This document shows positions 9,772-19,400 of a DNA stretch of 40,159 bases, piece after piece. A model generated the notes under the pieces. It was not told where the DNA came from. It saw nothing but the letters and a program-made list of their open reading frames with translations, and ran no database searches. The position numbers were made by a program, and so were the translations under genes. This DNA is from Nemertoderma westbladi (taxonomy: Eukaryota > Xenacoelomorpha > Nemertodermatida > Nemertodermatidae), in assembly GCA_032718475.1 (NCBI GenBank), contig JAUCBJ010001751.1, positions 1 to 40,159 on the forward strand, written 5' to 3'. How positions within the stretch are numbered: the stretch's first letter is position 1; every line of letters begins with the position of its first letter.

Positions 9772-9945
9772 TTTTCTGAAACGGCCTGATTTTTCTATGT
9801 TGCTAATTTTGCGTTTTAAAATCGCTATAACTCGGCCAATATTAAATTTTTTTAAGTAAAATTGCTCTCTGGGGTTTTTTCACATGCTCTTTCACATGAA
9901 ACCAACGAAAACTCGAAAAAAATTTTCCGAGTCGTCTACCCCATT
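9755..9945 (-). repeat. Right arm of ~190-bp inverted repeat
   Basis: Reverse-complement copy of 3485-3673. The shared core reads, in this orientation, from TGACGTCA to GTCGTCTACCCCATT. See the left arm for interpretation. Confidence 0.85.
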
Positions 9946-10473
9946 CGCTTTCGATGAGCCCATGTAGTTAGAATATAGCTATAATTGCGTCCTTCGTATC
10001 GTGGCCATTTTTTGCATTAGTCTCCGGTTATGTATTATGATTATGTAACAATGAATTAATGTTTGTTGAGAAACAACTGAGATGCCATTTATTAGCAAGT
10101 CGTAGGACTTGATTACTGTAAGAATTGTTTTTTATTATTGATAGTAACAATGTGTTGGCAAGCTGTATTTTTCGAGGTGTTTGTTATTATACATTTATTA
10201 TAGGAAGGGATCTTGGGGTCTTAGCCTCGAATGATAAGTTTATTTTACCGAAAATAACTTATCTTTTATTGGCGCAATTGTAGGACTAATCCCATCACAT
10301 GCGTACTTTTTAACCGGGTAGTGTACAAATTTAGGAATCGCGTAATTTTTTCTTGAAATTAATATCTCATATCTCTCCAAACCAAACACATTGTTACTAT
10401 CAATAATAAAAAATCAGGGGCTAATAAAATGGCAGCTGGCTTTGAAATTAATACTCCATATCTCAAGAACCTG

Positions 10474-10526
10474 TGGCCTAGTGGTTGTAGTCTCGGCTTC
10501 CACCTCGAGGTCCCAGGTTCGAATCT
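10474..10526 (+). promoter_or_regulatory. tRNA-like internal pol III promoter (A and B boxes)
   Basis: TGGCCTAGTGG at 10474-10484 fits the A-box consensus TRGYNNARNNG at every position. GGTTCGAATCT at 10516-10526 fits the B box. The 31-bp spacing is tRNA-like, and the surroundings resemble a degenerate tRNA gene without a convincing acceptor stem. It is read as the head of a SINE-like transcription unit that would carry the downstream ribozyme. Confidence 0.75.
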
Positions 10527-10529
10527 GAC

Positions 10530-10572
10530 ACCACGCTGATGAGACCCAGTAAGGTCGAAACGCGTACGTGGT
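10530..10572 (+). ncRNA. Type I hammerhead ribozyme with minimal stem III
   Basis: All invariant hammerhead elements are in place. CTGATGA is at 10536-10542. Stem II GACC/GGTC (10543-10546 with 10553-10556) closes a six-base loop. GAA is at 10557-10559. Stem III is only A-C/G-T around GC (10560-10565). The cleavage triplet GTA is at 10564-10566, with the scissile bond after 10566. Stem I ACCACG (10530-10535) pairs with CGTGGT (10567-10572), six Watson-Crick pairs. This open-stem-I, tiny-stem-III layout is the one known from schistosome SINE-like repeats, newt satellite DNA, Penelope-like elements and animal retrozymes. It follows the tRNA-like B box by 3 bp, and its 3' strand overlaps the right inverted arm. 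Catalytic activity is untested; such ribozymes often act as dimers or need loop-loop contacts. Confidence 0.85.
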
Positions 10573-10748
10573 TTGGAGAGATATGAGATATTAATTTCAA
10601 GAAAAAATTACGCGATTCCTAAATTTGTACACTACCCGGTTAAAAAGTACGCATGTGATGGGATTAGTCCTACAATTGCGCCAATAAAAGATAAGTACGG
10701 TGGCTGAAAGCGGCCAAACAATATTAATTAAGCGTTTTTTTTTAATTT

Positions 10749-11002
10749 CAACCCGGGTTGAAAATAATATCAACCCGGGTTGAAAATAATATCAACCCGG
10801 GTTGAAAATAATATCAACCCGGGTTGAAAATAATATCAACCCGGGTTGAAAATAATATCAACCCGGGTTGAAAATAATATCAACCCGGGTTGAAAATAAT
10901 ATCAACCCGGGTTGAAAATAATATCAACCCGGGTTGAAAATAATATCAACCCGGGTTGAAAATAATATCAACCCGGGTTGAAAATAATATCAACCCGGGT
11001 TG
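10749..11002. repeat. Perfect 22-bp satellite of palindromes
   Basis: Twelve copies of the 12-bp palindrome CAACCCGGGTTG are spaced exactly 22 bp apart by AAAATAATAT. No unit differs from another, so the expansion is recent or homogenised. The array sits inside the right arm of the fold-back, where the left arm has only about 18 bp of unrelated sequence. Confidence 0.95.
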
Positions 11003-11037
11003 AAATTATCATTCGAGGCTAAGACCCCAAGATCCCT

Positions 11038-11356
11038 TCCTATAATAAATGTATAGTAAGAATTGTTGGCTGACTGGCTGACTGACTGGCTGGCTGACTG
11101 ACTGACTGACTGATCTACAGCCAAAACTACTCTAACGATTTTGATGAAATTTTCACAGTGGCTAGATACCGCGATTCTAAGGTCCCTGGTATGTTCCGCT
11201 ATTTCGTCCATGAGCCATGGGCTCGAAAAATAGACATAAACGAAAAAAACGCCATTGGCGCAATGGTAAAATAACACCAATAACAGCTTGTTGATGGAAT
11301 TTACATTTGATTGATGACTTCCGACTTGCTTAACGGCGTCTTGACGCCGTCTCTAG
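11038..11356 (+). mobile_element. Helitron-like non-autonomous element (tentative)
   Basis: An AT-rich start (TCCTATAATAAATG) leads into a GACT/GGCT microsatellite at about 11069-11113, then unique sequence. It ends with an 8-bp hairpin ACGGCGTC-TT-GACGCCGT (11333-11350) followed by CTAG at 11353-11356 and a T. A 3' hairpin shortly before CTRR, with insertion before T, is the hallmark of Helitron termini. The 5' boundary is uncertain because its first bases also belong to the inverted arm, and the upstream base is not the expected A. Confidence 0.4.
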
Positions 11357-12365
11357 TTATATATATTTATGTTTTTTGATACATTTAAGTATGCTTTTGT
11401 TCAGATTGTCAGGTCTTAATTTACTTTCACTTTCATTATTATACCGCTGTACCGGTACCAGTACTGTAATAGTAAAAGGGCTCAAAATGGGATTATATGG
11501 GATTACATTTTGTGCATACTAATCCTGTAATCTTGCCAATTATTTACACTATAGTAGGTTAAGCATCAAGCTGTCAAGCATAGGCCTACTGCCTGACTGT
11601 CGAACTGTCTGACAGCTGCACAACCGGATTGTCATTTCCTTATGTATGACAATGTGAACTTTCAGTTTGAGTTTTGGTACCTACAGTCAGACAGTGGTAC
11701 TGCATCAGTGCATACTGTGCTAAATTAGTAAATACTCTAAACGGCTGACCGCCGTGACCGTACCAGGATGCCGGTAAATACAGAAAAATAATTTATAGTA
11801 TTTAACACAGTCAGACTGTAGGCCTACTGTCTAACGGTAGGGCCTAACTTCAGTGCCGGACCGGTACCTACCGGTATCAAAAATTTGGTACCGGTACAGT
11901 CAGGTTGTCAGGGTGTACCGGTAGTAATTCTGTACCGCATATCAGCAGATCAGCATATTGCTGTATGCTGGTATGGCTCAAACAGCCAAAACACAACTAC
12001 TGAACTAATCACACTACCGATAAATCAAAACAACTGAACAAATCACTGAATCACACCAGATCACAAACTGACAAACCAAATCACAAACTGACAAAGCAAA
12101 TTACAAAATAAAACACAAAAAAGCCAGCCCCCCTCCCCACTCCCCCCCTGGCAGCCTGGTTAGAATTCACTAGAGTATTTTAACCGGCTGACCGGGGGTG
12201 GGTACTACCGTACCCCCAGGCCCACGGGCATCCGGTGGGGTGTGTGTGTGTAGTGTGCGCTGTGCCGTGTGTCAGTGTGTGTGTACCGACCGTCAGACCG
12301 TGCTGTGGCTGTCTGGCTGCCGTGTGCGTGTACAGGTGTACCACTACCGGTACCAGACTACCATG
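11357..12365. other. Repeat-rich intergenic, no gene
   Basis: Dense in ACCGGT/GGTACC-type palindromes (for example around 11450 and 11860-11930), with a CACAAACTGACAAA-type direct repeat near 12060-12100 and a TG/GTGTG stretch near 12239-12290. No coding or RNA gene is supported. Confidence 0.5.
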
Positions 12366-12645
12366 TCGCAGTGTCCGAGTGGATACGGCGCCTGAACTGC
12401 TTACACAATAGTGTTTGGTGGTGCAGGCTCGAATCCGACTAAAGGCTGTATAAATTTCGCACTGTTGTGTCCCTAGGCAAGACACTTTAGACATTAGTGC
12501 CTACGTCAACCCAGCGGTATAATGGGAACCTGGCTTTGCTGGGGTAATGATAATAAAAGCGCTTTGAGTATGCCATTATGCTGAGCATAGAAAAGCGCTA
12601 TATAGATATAAATAACCAATATTATTATTATTATTATTATTATTA
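12366..12645 (+). mobile_element. tRNA-derived SINE with (ATT)n tail
   Basis: The head GTGTCCGAGTGGATACGGCG ... GGCTCGAATCC looks like a Leu/Ser-type tRNA, with a near-consensus A box (12372-12383) and a B box (about 12426-12436). A body follows with CCCTAGGCAAGACACTT and GGTATAATGGGAACCTGG, then GCGCTATATAGATATAAATA and a pure ATT tail (about 12620-12643). This architecture is common to invertebrate SINEs. The family name is not assigned. It differs from the tRNA-like head at 10474. Confidence 0.8.
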
Positions 12646-13818
12646 CTACCGCTCAGCCACTGATATGCCTGTTAAGCTGCATCATGCCAGTCATGCAGTT
12701 GGGGAGAAGTTCTATTTCAGTAGCCTACCGGTAGGCCTATGCTATATTTTCAACAGAGTTGAAATTTCAACTTTAGGCATATTTTTTCAAATTCAACTTA
12801 TGGAGAAGGATTTAATTCATAAAAACAATAACGACACCCCTTCTGCTGTTCTGTTTATGTTGTGAAAGTTATATACTGGTAACGATGGTTAATTTTCCGA
12901 GTTACATCAATAAAAACACCCCTTCTGTCAGTCTGTCATGTCTTGGGGGCCTTCTGGCAGTCTGGCATCTGGGCCACCTGCCATTTTAGGGTTTAATATT
13001 TATACCGGTGCCTTAAAATTGAAATTGTTAAAGTTAGGTGTTGTGTATGTTGTTAAAGTGAAATTAAAGTTGAAATTTGAACTTCTCCCCGACTGCGACA
13101 GCTTGGGGGCTTCTGGGCCTCCTGCAATTTTAAGGCTGAATTTACAAATTAAAAGTTTAATTTAAACAAGTTTTAAATTTCAACTCAGCTGAAATTTGAA
13201 CTTCATCCCGACTTGGGGGGGGGGGGGGGCTGAGCTGGCAAACTATATTTTCTAAACCGGTACTTTTGTAAATTTTGCGAAAAAATATTTTTTTTAATTA
13301 TTGACATGACAACAATTTTTGTTTGAAGTTCTTAAACTCCAAATACTGACATCTGGTTGCATACTTGACACTTGTGCGCCGACCTCATAAGTCTACATGG
13401 ACTATCACTGTATCAGTCATCTTCAGGCCAGGTTGGAATTCATGCTGCAAAACTCGGACGCGTACCTGCGCGAATGACCGCAAACCAGATGCGCGTTGCA
13501 CGTTTGGGTGAGACAGGTGCGCGTTGCGCCTCAGCGCACAGCTCTGATCCCTCTGATGCGCACCACAAATTAATTGAAATCACGAAAATACACAAAAAAA
13601 ATTCGCTCGCTTCGCTCGCATTAGTTTCTCATTTCCAATTCTTCAAACAGTTAAATCACTTCACCATAATACTGTAATACCGGCAACCGGAGCTGAATTT
13701 GTCTATTTATTTTAACTACAGTACTCTATTGTTGTATTGTTATTAGGTCTATGCTATGCCGATGTTATGTTAGTAAACAGGTAAAGTCAGAAAGTAACAA
13801 TGTATTATAAGTATGACT
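12646..13818. other. Intergenic, no gene
   Basis: Contains diverged direct repeats (a CTTGGGGGC-TTCTGG-type block near 12940 and 13100), a 15-G run at 13215-13229 and a CGCTCGCTTCGCTCGC stretch near 13607. A segment near 13420-13480 shares GCATGAATTCCAACCTGG (reverse complement) with 15440-15475, suggesting a dispersed repeat. The open frame at 13372-13677 has no recognisable domain. Confidence 0.45.
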
Positions 13819-13826
13819 TAATTATA

Positions 13827-14969
13827 GGGTAAATCTTTTCGACCTACGCGTAGGCCTACGCGTAGCTACGCGTAGCTACGCGTAGTTTGTAACTTCCATT
13901 CCTGTCATTTACCGGTAGGGCCAGACTTACTGCCTTTTCAACAACTACGCGTAGGTGTTTTAAAACTACGCGTAGTTATTTTGGAACTACGCGTAGGTAT
14001 TTTGAAACTACGCGTAGGTGCTACGCGTAGCTACGCGTAGGTGCTACGCGTAGCAGTCCTGATAACAATGATTTTTCATTTCAGGTCCGGTAGGGTTGAG
14101 TTGTTAGGCAAGTATCGGTATATGTCAGGTATCTGATTATCAGACAAATGTAATAACAGAATCGGAAACTCATATCTCTACATACAGCACTGGTAATAAA
14201 TAACATTCGGCTCTTTCACATACAAACACAGAGGATGAATAAAAAGTAAACTTAAAATTCACGTCTCATGATTCAAGTATCTTTGTTTCCATTGGATTTT
14301 TTAAATATTGAACAGTAGTAAATAAAGCGACCAGTCTACCGGTGAAGAGGTTAAGCGAAAGATGATAAATACTGCATATAATCAAATTGTTTGGTCAAAT
14401 AACAAGTGCAACCAATCATGGTAGACAATTTAGTCTCCCCCTTCCCTTGTCAAGGGGTTAACATATTAAATACAGTATCCTTGCCCTATCGTGAACAAAG
14501 GCAATAAAAAGCATAGAGAATCGATAATAACCATCGGCCTATTTCCTTTGTAAACTATTTTTGAACTCTAAACATTAATTATTAACACATTTTACCGCCC
14601 GCAACGCATGAAGTGAAGAATATGTAGTCTTCGCGTATTCCTCTATATAGAGTATACAGGTATAGGATACATTACTGTTGAAAGCATTTGATGGTTGTGG
14701 GTTGTTTATTGAACATACCGTATTGTGTCTTATTTTAGTACTGACTCGCTTGGAATACGTAAGCCTACTAATGATAAACGACGTATAGGCATAGTTATGG
14801 GTAGCACCTATGCGTAGGTCGCGTAGGACCTACGCGTAGCTACGCGTAGCACCTACGCGTAGTTATTGTTAAAACTCTGAAACTGGTGATATATGACCCA
14901 ATGTTGCGAACTACGCGTAGCTACGCGTAGCTACGCGTAGGCCTACGCGTAGGTCGAAAAGATTTACCC
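13827..14969. mobile_element. hAT-like MITE with 61-bp TIRs and TACGCGTAG arrays
   Basis: The first 61 bp (GGGTAAATCTTTTCGACC ...) are a perfect inverted copy of the last 61 bp (14909-14969). TAATTATA flanks both sides (13819-13826 and 14970-14977), an 8-bp target duplication as made by hAT transposases. The palindrome TACGCGTAG occurs about 11 times within the first 230 bp and 7 times within the last 160 bp, like subterminal transposase-binding repeats. The 1143-bp element has no transposase ORF. The superfamily assignment rests on target-duplication length alone. Confidence 0.85.
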
Positions 14970-14977
14970 TAATTATA

Positions 14978-15220
14978 AGCCAACTGTATGTTTAAGCCTA
15001 ATTGTTCGGTAGGCCTATACAAAGTATTGCTGGCAGACTGGTACCGGTACCTATTTCAATATTCGTTTTTTTGAAATTACATGTTTTGTTTGTAATCTAA
15101 AATAATATTTTCTGTTATAAAAGCAGTGAGCCCGATGGGCCACCACAGTAGTGGATTATAAAAATATTTTTTAATATTAACAATTTTGATGTTGCAAAAA
15201 TTACATTTATTATGTAAGCC

Positions 15221-15257
<37 letters not shown>

Positions 15258-16424
15258 GTAAAGATAAGCTTAAAACGCTCAAACTTGTAAAATAGAAATG
15301 TAAAATTGTTCTTATGAACAGTGCGATTTTTTGAGATATGCATGACATGAGCTGCGCGATTTTGTATGGATTATAATGAGCTGCGCGACGAGCCAATTTC
15401 AGGTGCGCGGTGATTTCAAAACAACAAAGCGTACCTGCGCGCTCATGCATGAATTCCAACCTGGTCTTCAGGGAGTCAGAAGTAGAACCTTCGGTGTTCT
15501 GGCGGTGTATCAGCTGATCAGGATGACCATCCCCGCATGCTGCTTCGCTGCATCTGTGATAGGTGACTGATATCCTCTGGTCATCCCCTACTGCCATACT
15601 GAATATCCTTAAATTTCTGAATTTATACAGTTATAGACATTATGTTTTGCAAGGCAGCAAAGCAAGTGAGCAATGTTAATCTATTTAATAAAAAAAAACC
15701 TATAAAACCTAAAGGTTTTTTTAAATAACCTATGCAAAAAACCTAAACCTAGGCCTATTTTTTTTCTTTAAAAACCCTAATTTTTTTCCATGTTATTTCG
15801 CTGTTGCCAGTCAGATTTTTATTTACTCTAAATAATACCAGTACTGTAATAATTGAGTACCGGTACTTTAACTGTTTAATTTACTATAAAATTTAGCAGC
15901 GATGAAGCATAATAGCCTATACCGGTACTTTCCCAAAAATCCAAAGGGTTCTTCCCCAAAGAAAGTAAAGTGTTAGAGATAGTTGCCGTAATTCTGTAAT
16001 TATTGCATATTGCTATTGGCATCTGTACTGCTAATATGAGAGAGCAGTATCACCAGTATTAGTATTTAGAATGCTAGAATGGAATGGCTGTGATTGGCTA
16101 GTTTGTGCATGAACAATCTAGACTGTCATAGGTCAGTAGTATCACAGTCACCAGTCATGTCTGTCAATTTTACACTCAACTGATCAGTAGGCCTCTTTGT
16201 TTCTTTCTTTCTCTTATTTGATTTTGGTGGATATGAAATTATATATCTGTATATTGGTATTTTCAATTTGTGAGGGCAAGTCTGGTAGTCTGGATGGATA
16301 TGATGTTTAATAAATACTATACAGCTATACTAGATTTAGAAGTTAATAAATAAGGTATGCAGGTCCCAGTACAAACATCTACACATACGTCAGGACTGTA
16401 ATACCACGAAAGGACAACTAAAGT
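14978..16424. other. Region upstream of the BRPF-like gene
   Basis: Holds a pure (GACA)n microsatellite at about 15222-15256, AAACCT-rich low complexity at 15690-15780, and an inverted CCAAT motif (GATTGGCT) near 16092. The last two may bear on the BRPF-like promoter, but no TATA box or transcription start can be fixed. No further gene is seen. Confidence 0.45.
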
Positions 16425-19400
16425 ATGCCTGTCGATTTTGATGTGAAAGAATTCTGTCTTAACCTCCAGGCTACTAAGCCGCCCTATTACTGCCCTGTTA
16501 GAGGTTGTGCGAAGCGGTATCTGAGCTCCAATGGGTTGCAATCCCACATGTTAAACGTCGACCACGATGCTCAGCAAACCGACGAGGGTACGCCTCATAG
16601 TGGCCGGAGCACCCCGCTTAGTAACCGGAAACGGCGCCGTAAAACTGCGCTCATTAGCTTGAGGAAAACGAAAAAGCCAGTGTATTCCCGTCCCCCATCC
16701 CCTGCCGTGGACTATCGCCCTCAGTTTCAGAATACAAACTTAACTTACGAAGAATCTCAAAGAATTGTCGAAGTCGATATCAGTGGGAAAACTTATAGAA
16801 TCGATATCCACCTTCCTTTAAGTGTTGACTACGTCGATCCTGAACCTGTGGTGGAAGATGACGCCCTGAAACCAACAAATAAAGATGACAAATCTCCTGA
16901 GAGGCCGCATAATGTGGATAAAGGGTCGAAGTTTGTTAAACAAATGGAAACACCGACAATACCGAGGCAATCAGAAGCAAAGCAGACAGTCCCAGAAGCA
17001 CATTATCGTCTGTTAACTAGCCCAATACAACTACCGGAAATAGGGGAAAGAAATACTGAATATTACAAGCATGTTGGTAAGAGTGACAGACAGTTGGACG
17101 AGGAAATTGAGTACGATATGGATGAGGAAGATCATGCCTGGTTGGAGATTATAAACGGGGAAAGACAGAAGAAAAAACTGTCGATGGTTGGCCAGGACTT
17201 ATTCGAGGGGTTGATGGATCGTTTGGAAAAGGAATCTTACTTTGAGTCGTGTAGCAATGGCAACGCTAACCAGTCCGTTATTGACGAGGACGCTGTCTGC
17301 AATATCTGTAACGACGGAGAGTGCGCCAACAGTAACGTTATTCTATTCTGCGACATGTGCAATCTACCTGTGCACCAAGAGTGCTACGGTGTTCCATACA
17401 TTCCAGAAGGGCAGTGGCTATGCCGTCGGTGCCTGCAGTCGCCATCGCGGGGAGTAGATTGCGTCCTGTGCCCCAATAAAGGCGGGGCTTTTAAACAGAC
17501 CGACGATGGGCGCTGGGCCCACGTGGTCTGCGCGCTCTGGGTTCCCGAGGTCTGCTTCGCTAACTCAGTGTTTCTAGAACCCATCGATAGTATTAAAGCG
17601 ATCCCCCCTGCCCGTTGGCGTCTTAACTGCTACATATGTCGGCAGCGTGGCTCTGGTGCGTGTATTCAATGCCACAAAGCCAACTGCTACACGGCTTTCC
17701 ATGTGACCTGCGCCCAACAGGCTAATCTTCATATGAAGATGGAGCAGGTTAACGAGTGCGAGCTCTCTGGTGGGACAGTGGCCGTTAGGAAGACGGCCTA
17801 CTGCGATCTGCACACGCCGGTGGGCTCCGAGTGCAAACCTATCATCGATTCGACCAACGATGGAGTCATAATAACGGAGGAGAAACGCAAACAGATGCGA
17901 CAGGCTCGTCGAACTCTGGCCGAGAAACGGTCCGCGGTCCCGTTGGTTTCCATTCCATTCATTCCACCCTCCAAGATTAAAAAAATACTAATTGGTTGTA
18001 CGCTACAGAAAAAGGATGAATTTATGACGAGACTTCAAGCGTATTGGTTACTGAAGCGCCAATCGAGAAACGGAGTTCCGTTACTGCGACGCCTCCAAAC
18101 GAGCCACGGAAGTGGGCGCGCGACGCAGGTGGAAACGGCGGACCAGAGCGCGTACCGCAGTCAGCTGCGTTTCTGGAAACGATTGCGACAGGACTTGGAG
18201 CGATCGCGATTACTGGTGGAACTTATACGGAAGCGCGAGAAGCTGAAGAGAGAGCAGATGAAGGTTAAACAACTGATACTGGATTACCAGTTGCAACCCT
18301 TCTCTCTGCTGCTCAAGCGAACTCTCGACTTGTTACAGGCCAAAGACACTCAGAAGGTATTCGTGGAGGCCGTAGATCCTGAAGCCGTTCCAGATTATTA
18401 CGTCGTCGTCTCGGAGCCAATGGACTTCGCGGAAATGAGGAGGAAGGTAGAGGAACACGTGTACGTGTCGTTCGATCAGTTCGAACACGACTTCGGGTTG
18501 ATTGTCGATAATTGTTTAACCTACAATAACAAGGACACCATGTATTACAGATGCGCTACGTTCCTGCGGGAGAAGGGCGGTGCGATCGTGAGACACGCCC
18601 GTCGGCTGGTGCAGACCATCGGCGTGGACGAACCGACCGGGATGCATCGCGAGCCGATCGCACCGCAGACTTTCGCCGATCGCAACAGCGGCGACATTCT
18701 GGATGAAATCGATTCGGCGCTCAATAAGGAGAACCGCGACTCGTTGTCGTTGAAGGAGCAGTTGAAGGTGTTTCTGGACCTGTTGGACCGGGGGATGATT
18801 CAGGGTGTTGGAATAAAGAAGAATAAACGGTTAAAGGTATTGCGGATAGAGATCGGTACATTGCGACGCAGACTCGCGCAGGAGCGGGATCGCAAGCTGC
18901 GCGAGTTACTGGCCAGTCGCAGCGAGACGGAGAGTGATTCTAGAACGCCGTCGCCCAAGAAACGGACCTCGTCTACGCCCAAGAAGAAACGTCGCACTCC
19001 GGCCAGTTGTAAGAAAGACGAAGGCATGGCGCAGTCGGTTGGTAAGTCGGTAACAGACAGCGGGTCTGAGGCGTCCTTCAGGGTCCCTCTACCGGCGCCG
19101 TTACGAATCGATATAAATCCATATTGGCCGCAAATCAACGGGAGTCTAACGCCGCGCCGCAGTTCCCGTAAGAGTCCCGCCAATAGGAACATCAACGAGT
19201 TCGTGTATGAGCCACCCACCAGAAGAAGCAGTTCGTTTGCCGTCCACAAGGCGGCGCTGGAGTCAAGGGCCAATGCGTTTACGAGCCACAGGGGGGCGCA
19301 GCAGTCGGGTTCCTTTACTGGACACCAGGCGGGGTTGGATACGGACTTCTTCGATTCGTACGACGAGGAGTCTGAGCCGGGATCGGGGCCGGCGTCCCCG

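Larger units (their letters stand above)
10118..11067. repeat. Fold-back element with 12-bp flanking direct repeats
   Basis: GTAAGAATTGTT occurs at 10118-10129 and 11056-11067, just outside a complex inverted repeat. The left arm 10189-10384 pairs with the right arm, which is split into 10569-10696 and 11006-11054. The 310-bp interruption holds a satellite. A second inverted pair (about 10126-10160 with 10382-10414) overlaps the structure. The unpaired centre (10415-10568) holds the tRNA-like promoter and hammerhead ribozyme. The 12-bp repeat could be a target-site duplication made by LINE machinery, which would make the whole unit a retrotransposed element. That is inference; nested insertion into an older element is an alternative. 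Confidence 0.7.

Noticed and set aside
10990-11280. 96-codon minus-strand ORF over the GACT repeat
   Set aside because: It is driven by the SQSVSQSAS-type microsatellite translation inside a Helitron-like element and has no domain.
12180-12494. ORFs on both strands around the TG-rich region and SINE head
   Set aside because: Low-complexity GT/CA repeats and a tRNA-like SINE explain the sequence; there is no domain or codon signal.
15077-15597. Minus-strand ORFs with CLSVCLSV repeats
   Set aside because: These translate the (GACA)n microsatellite at 15222-15256; the rest has no recognisable domain.
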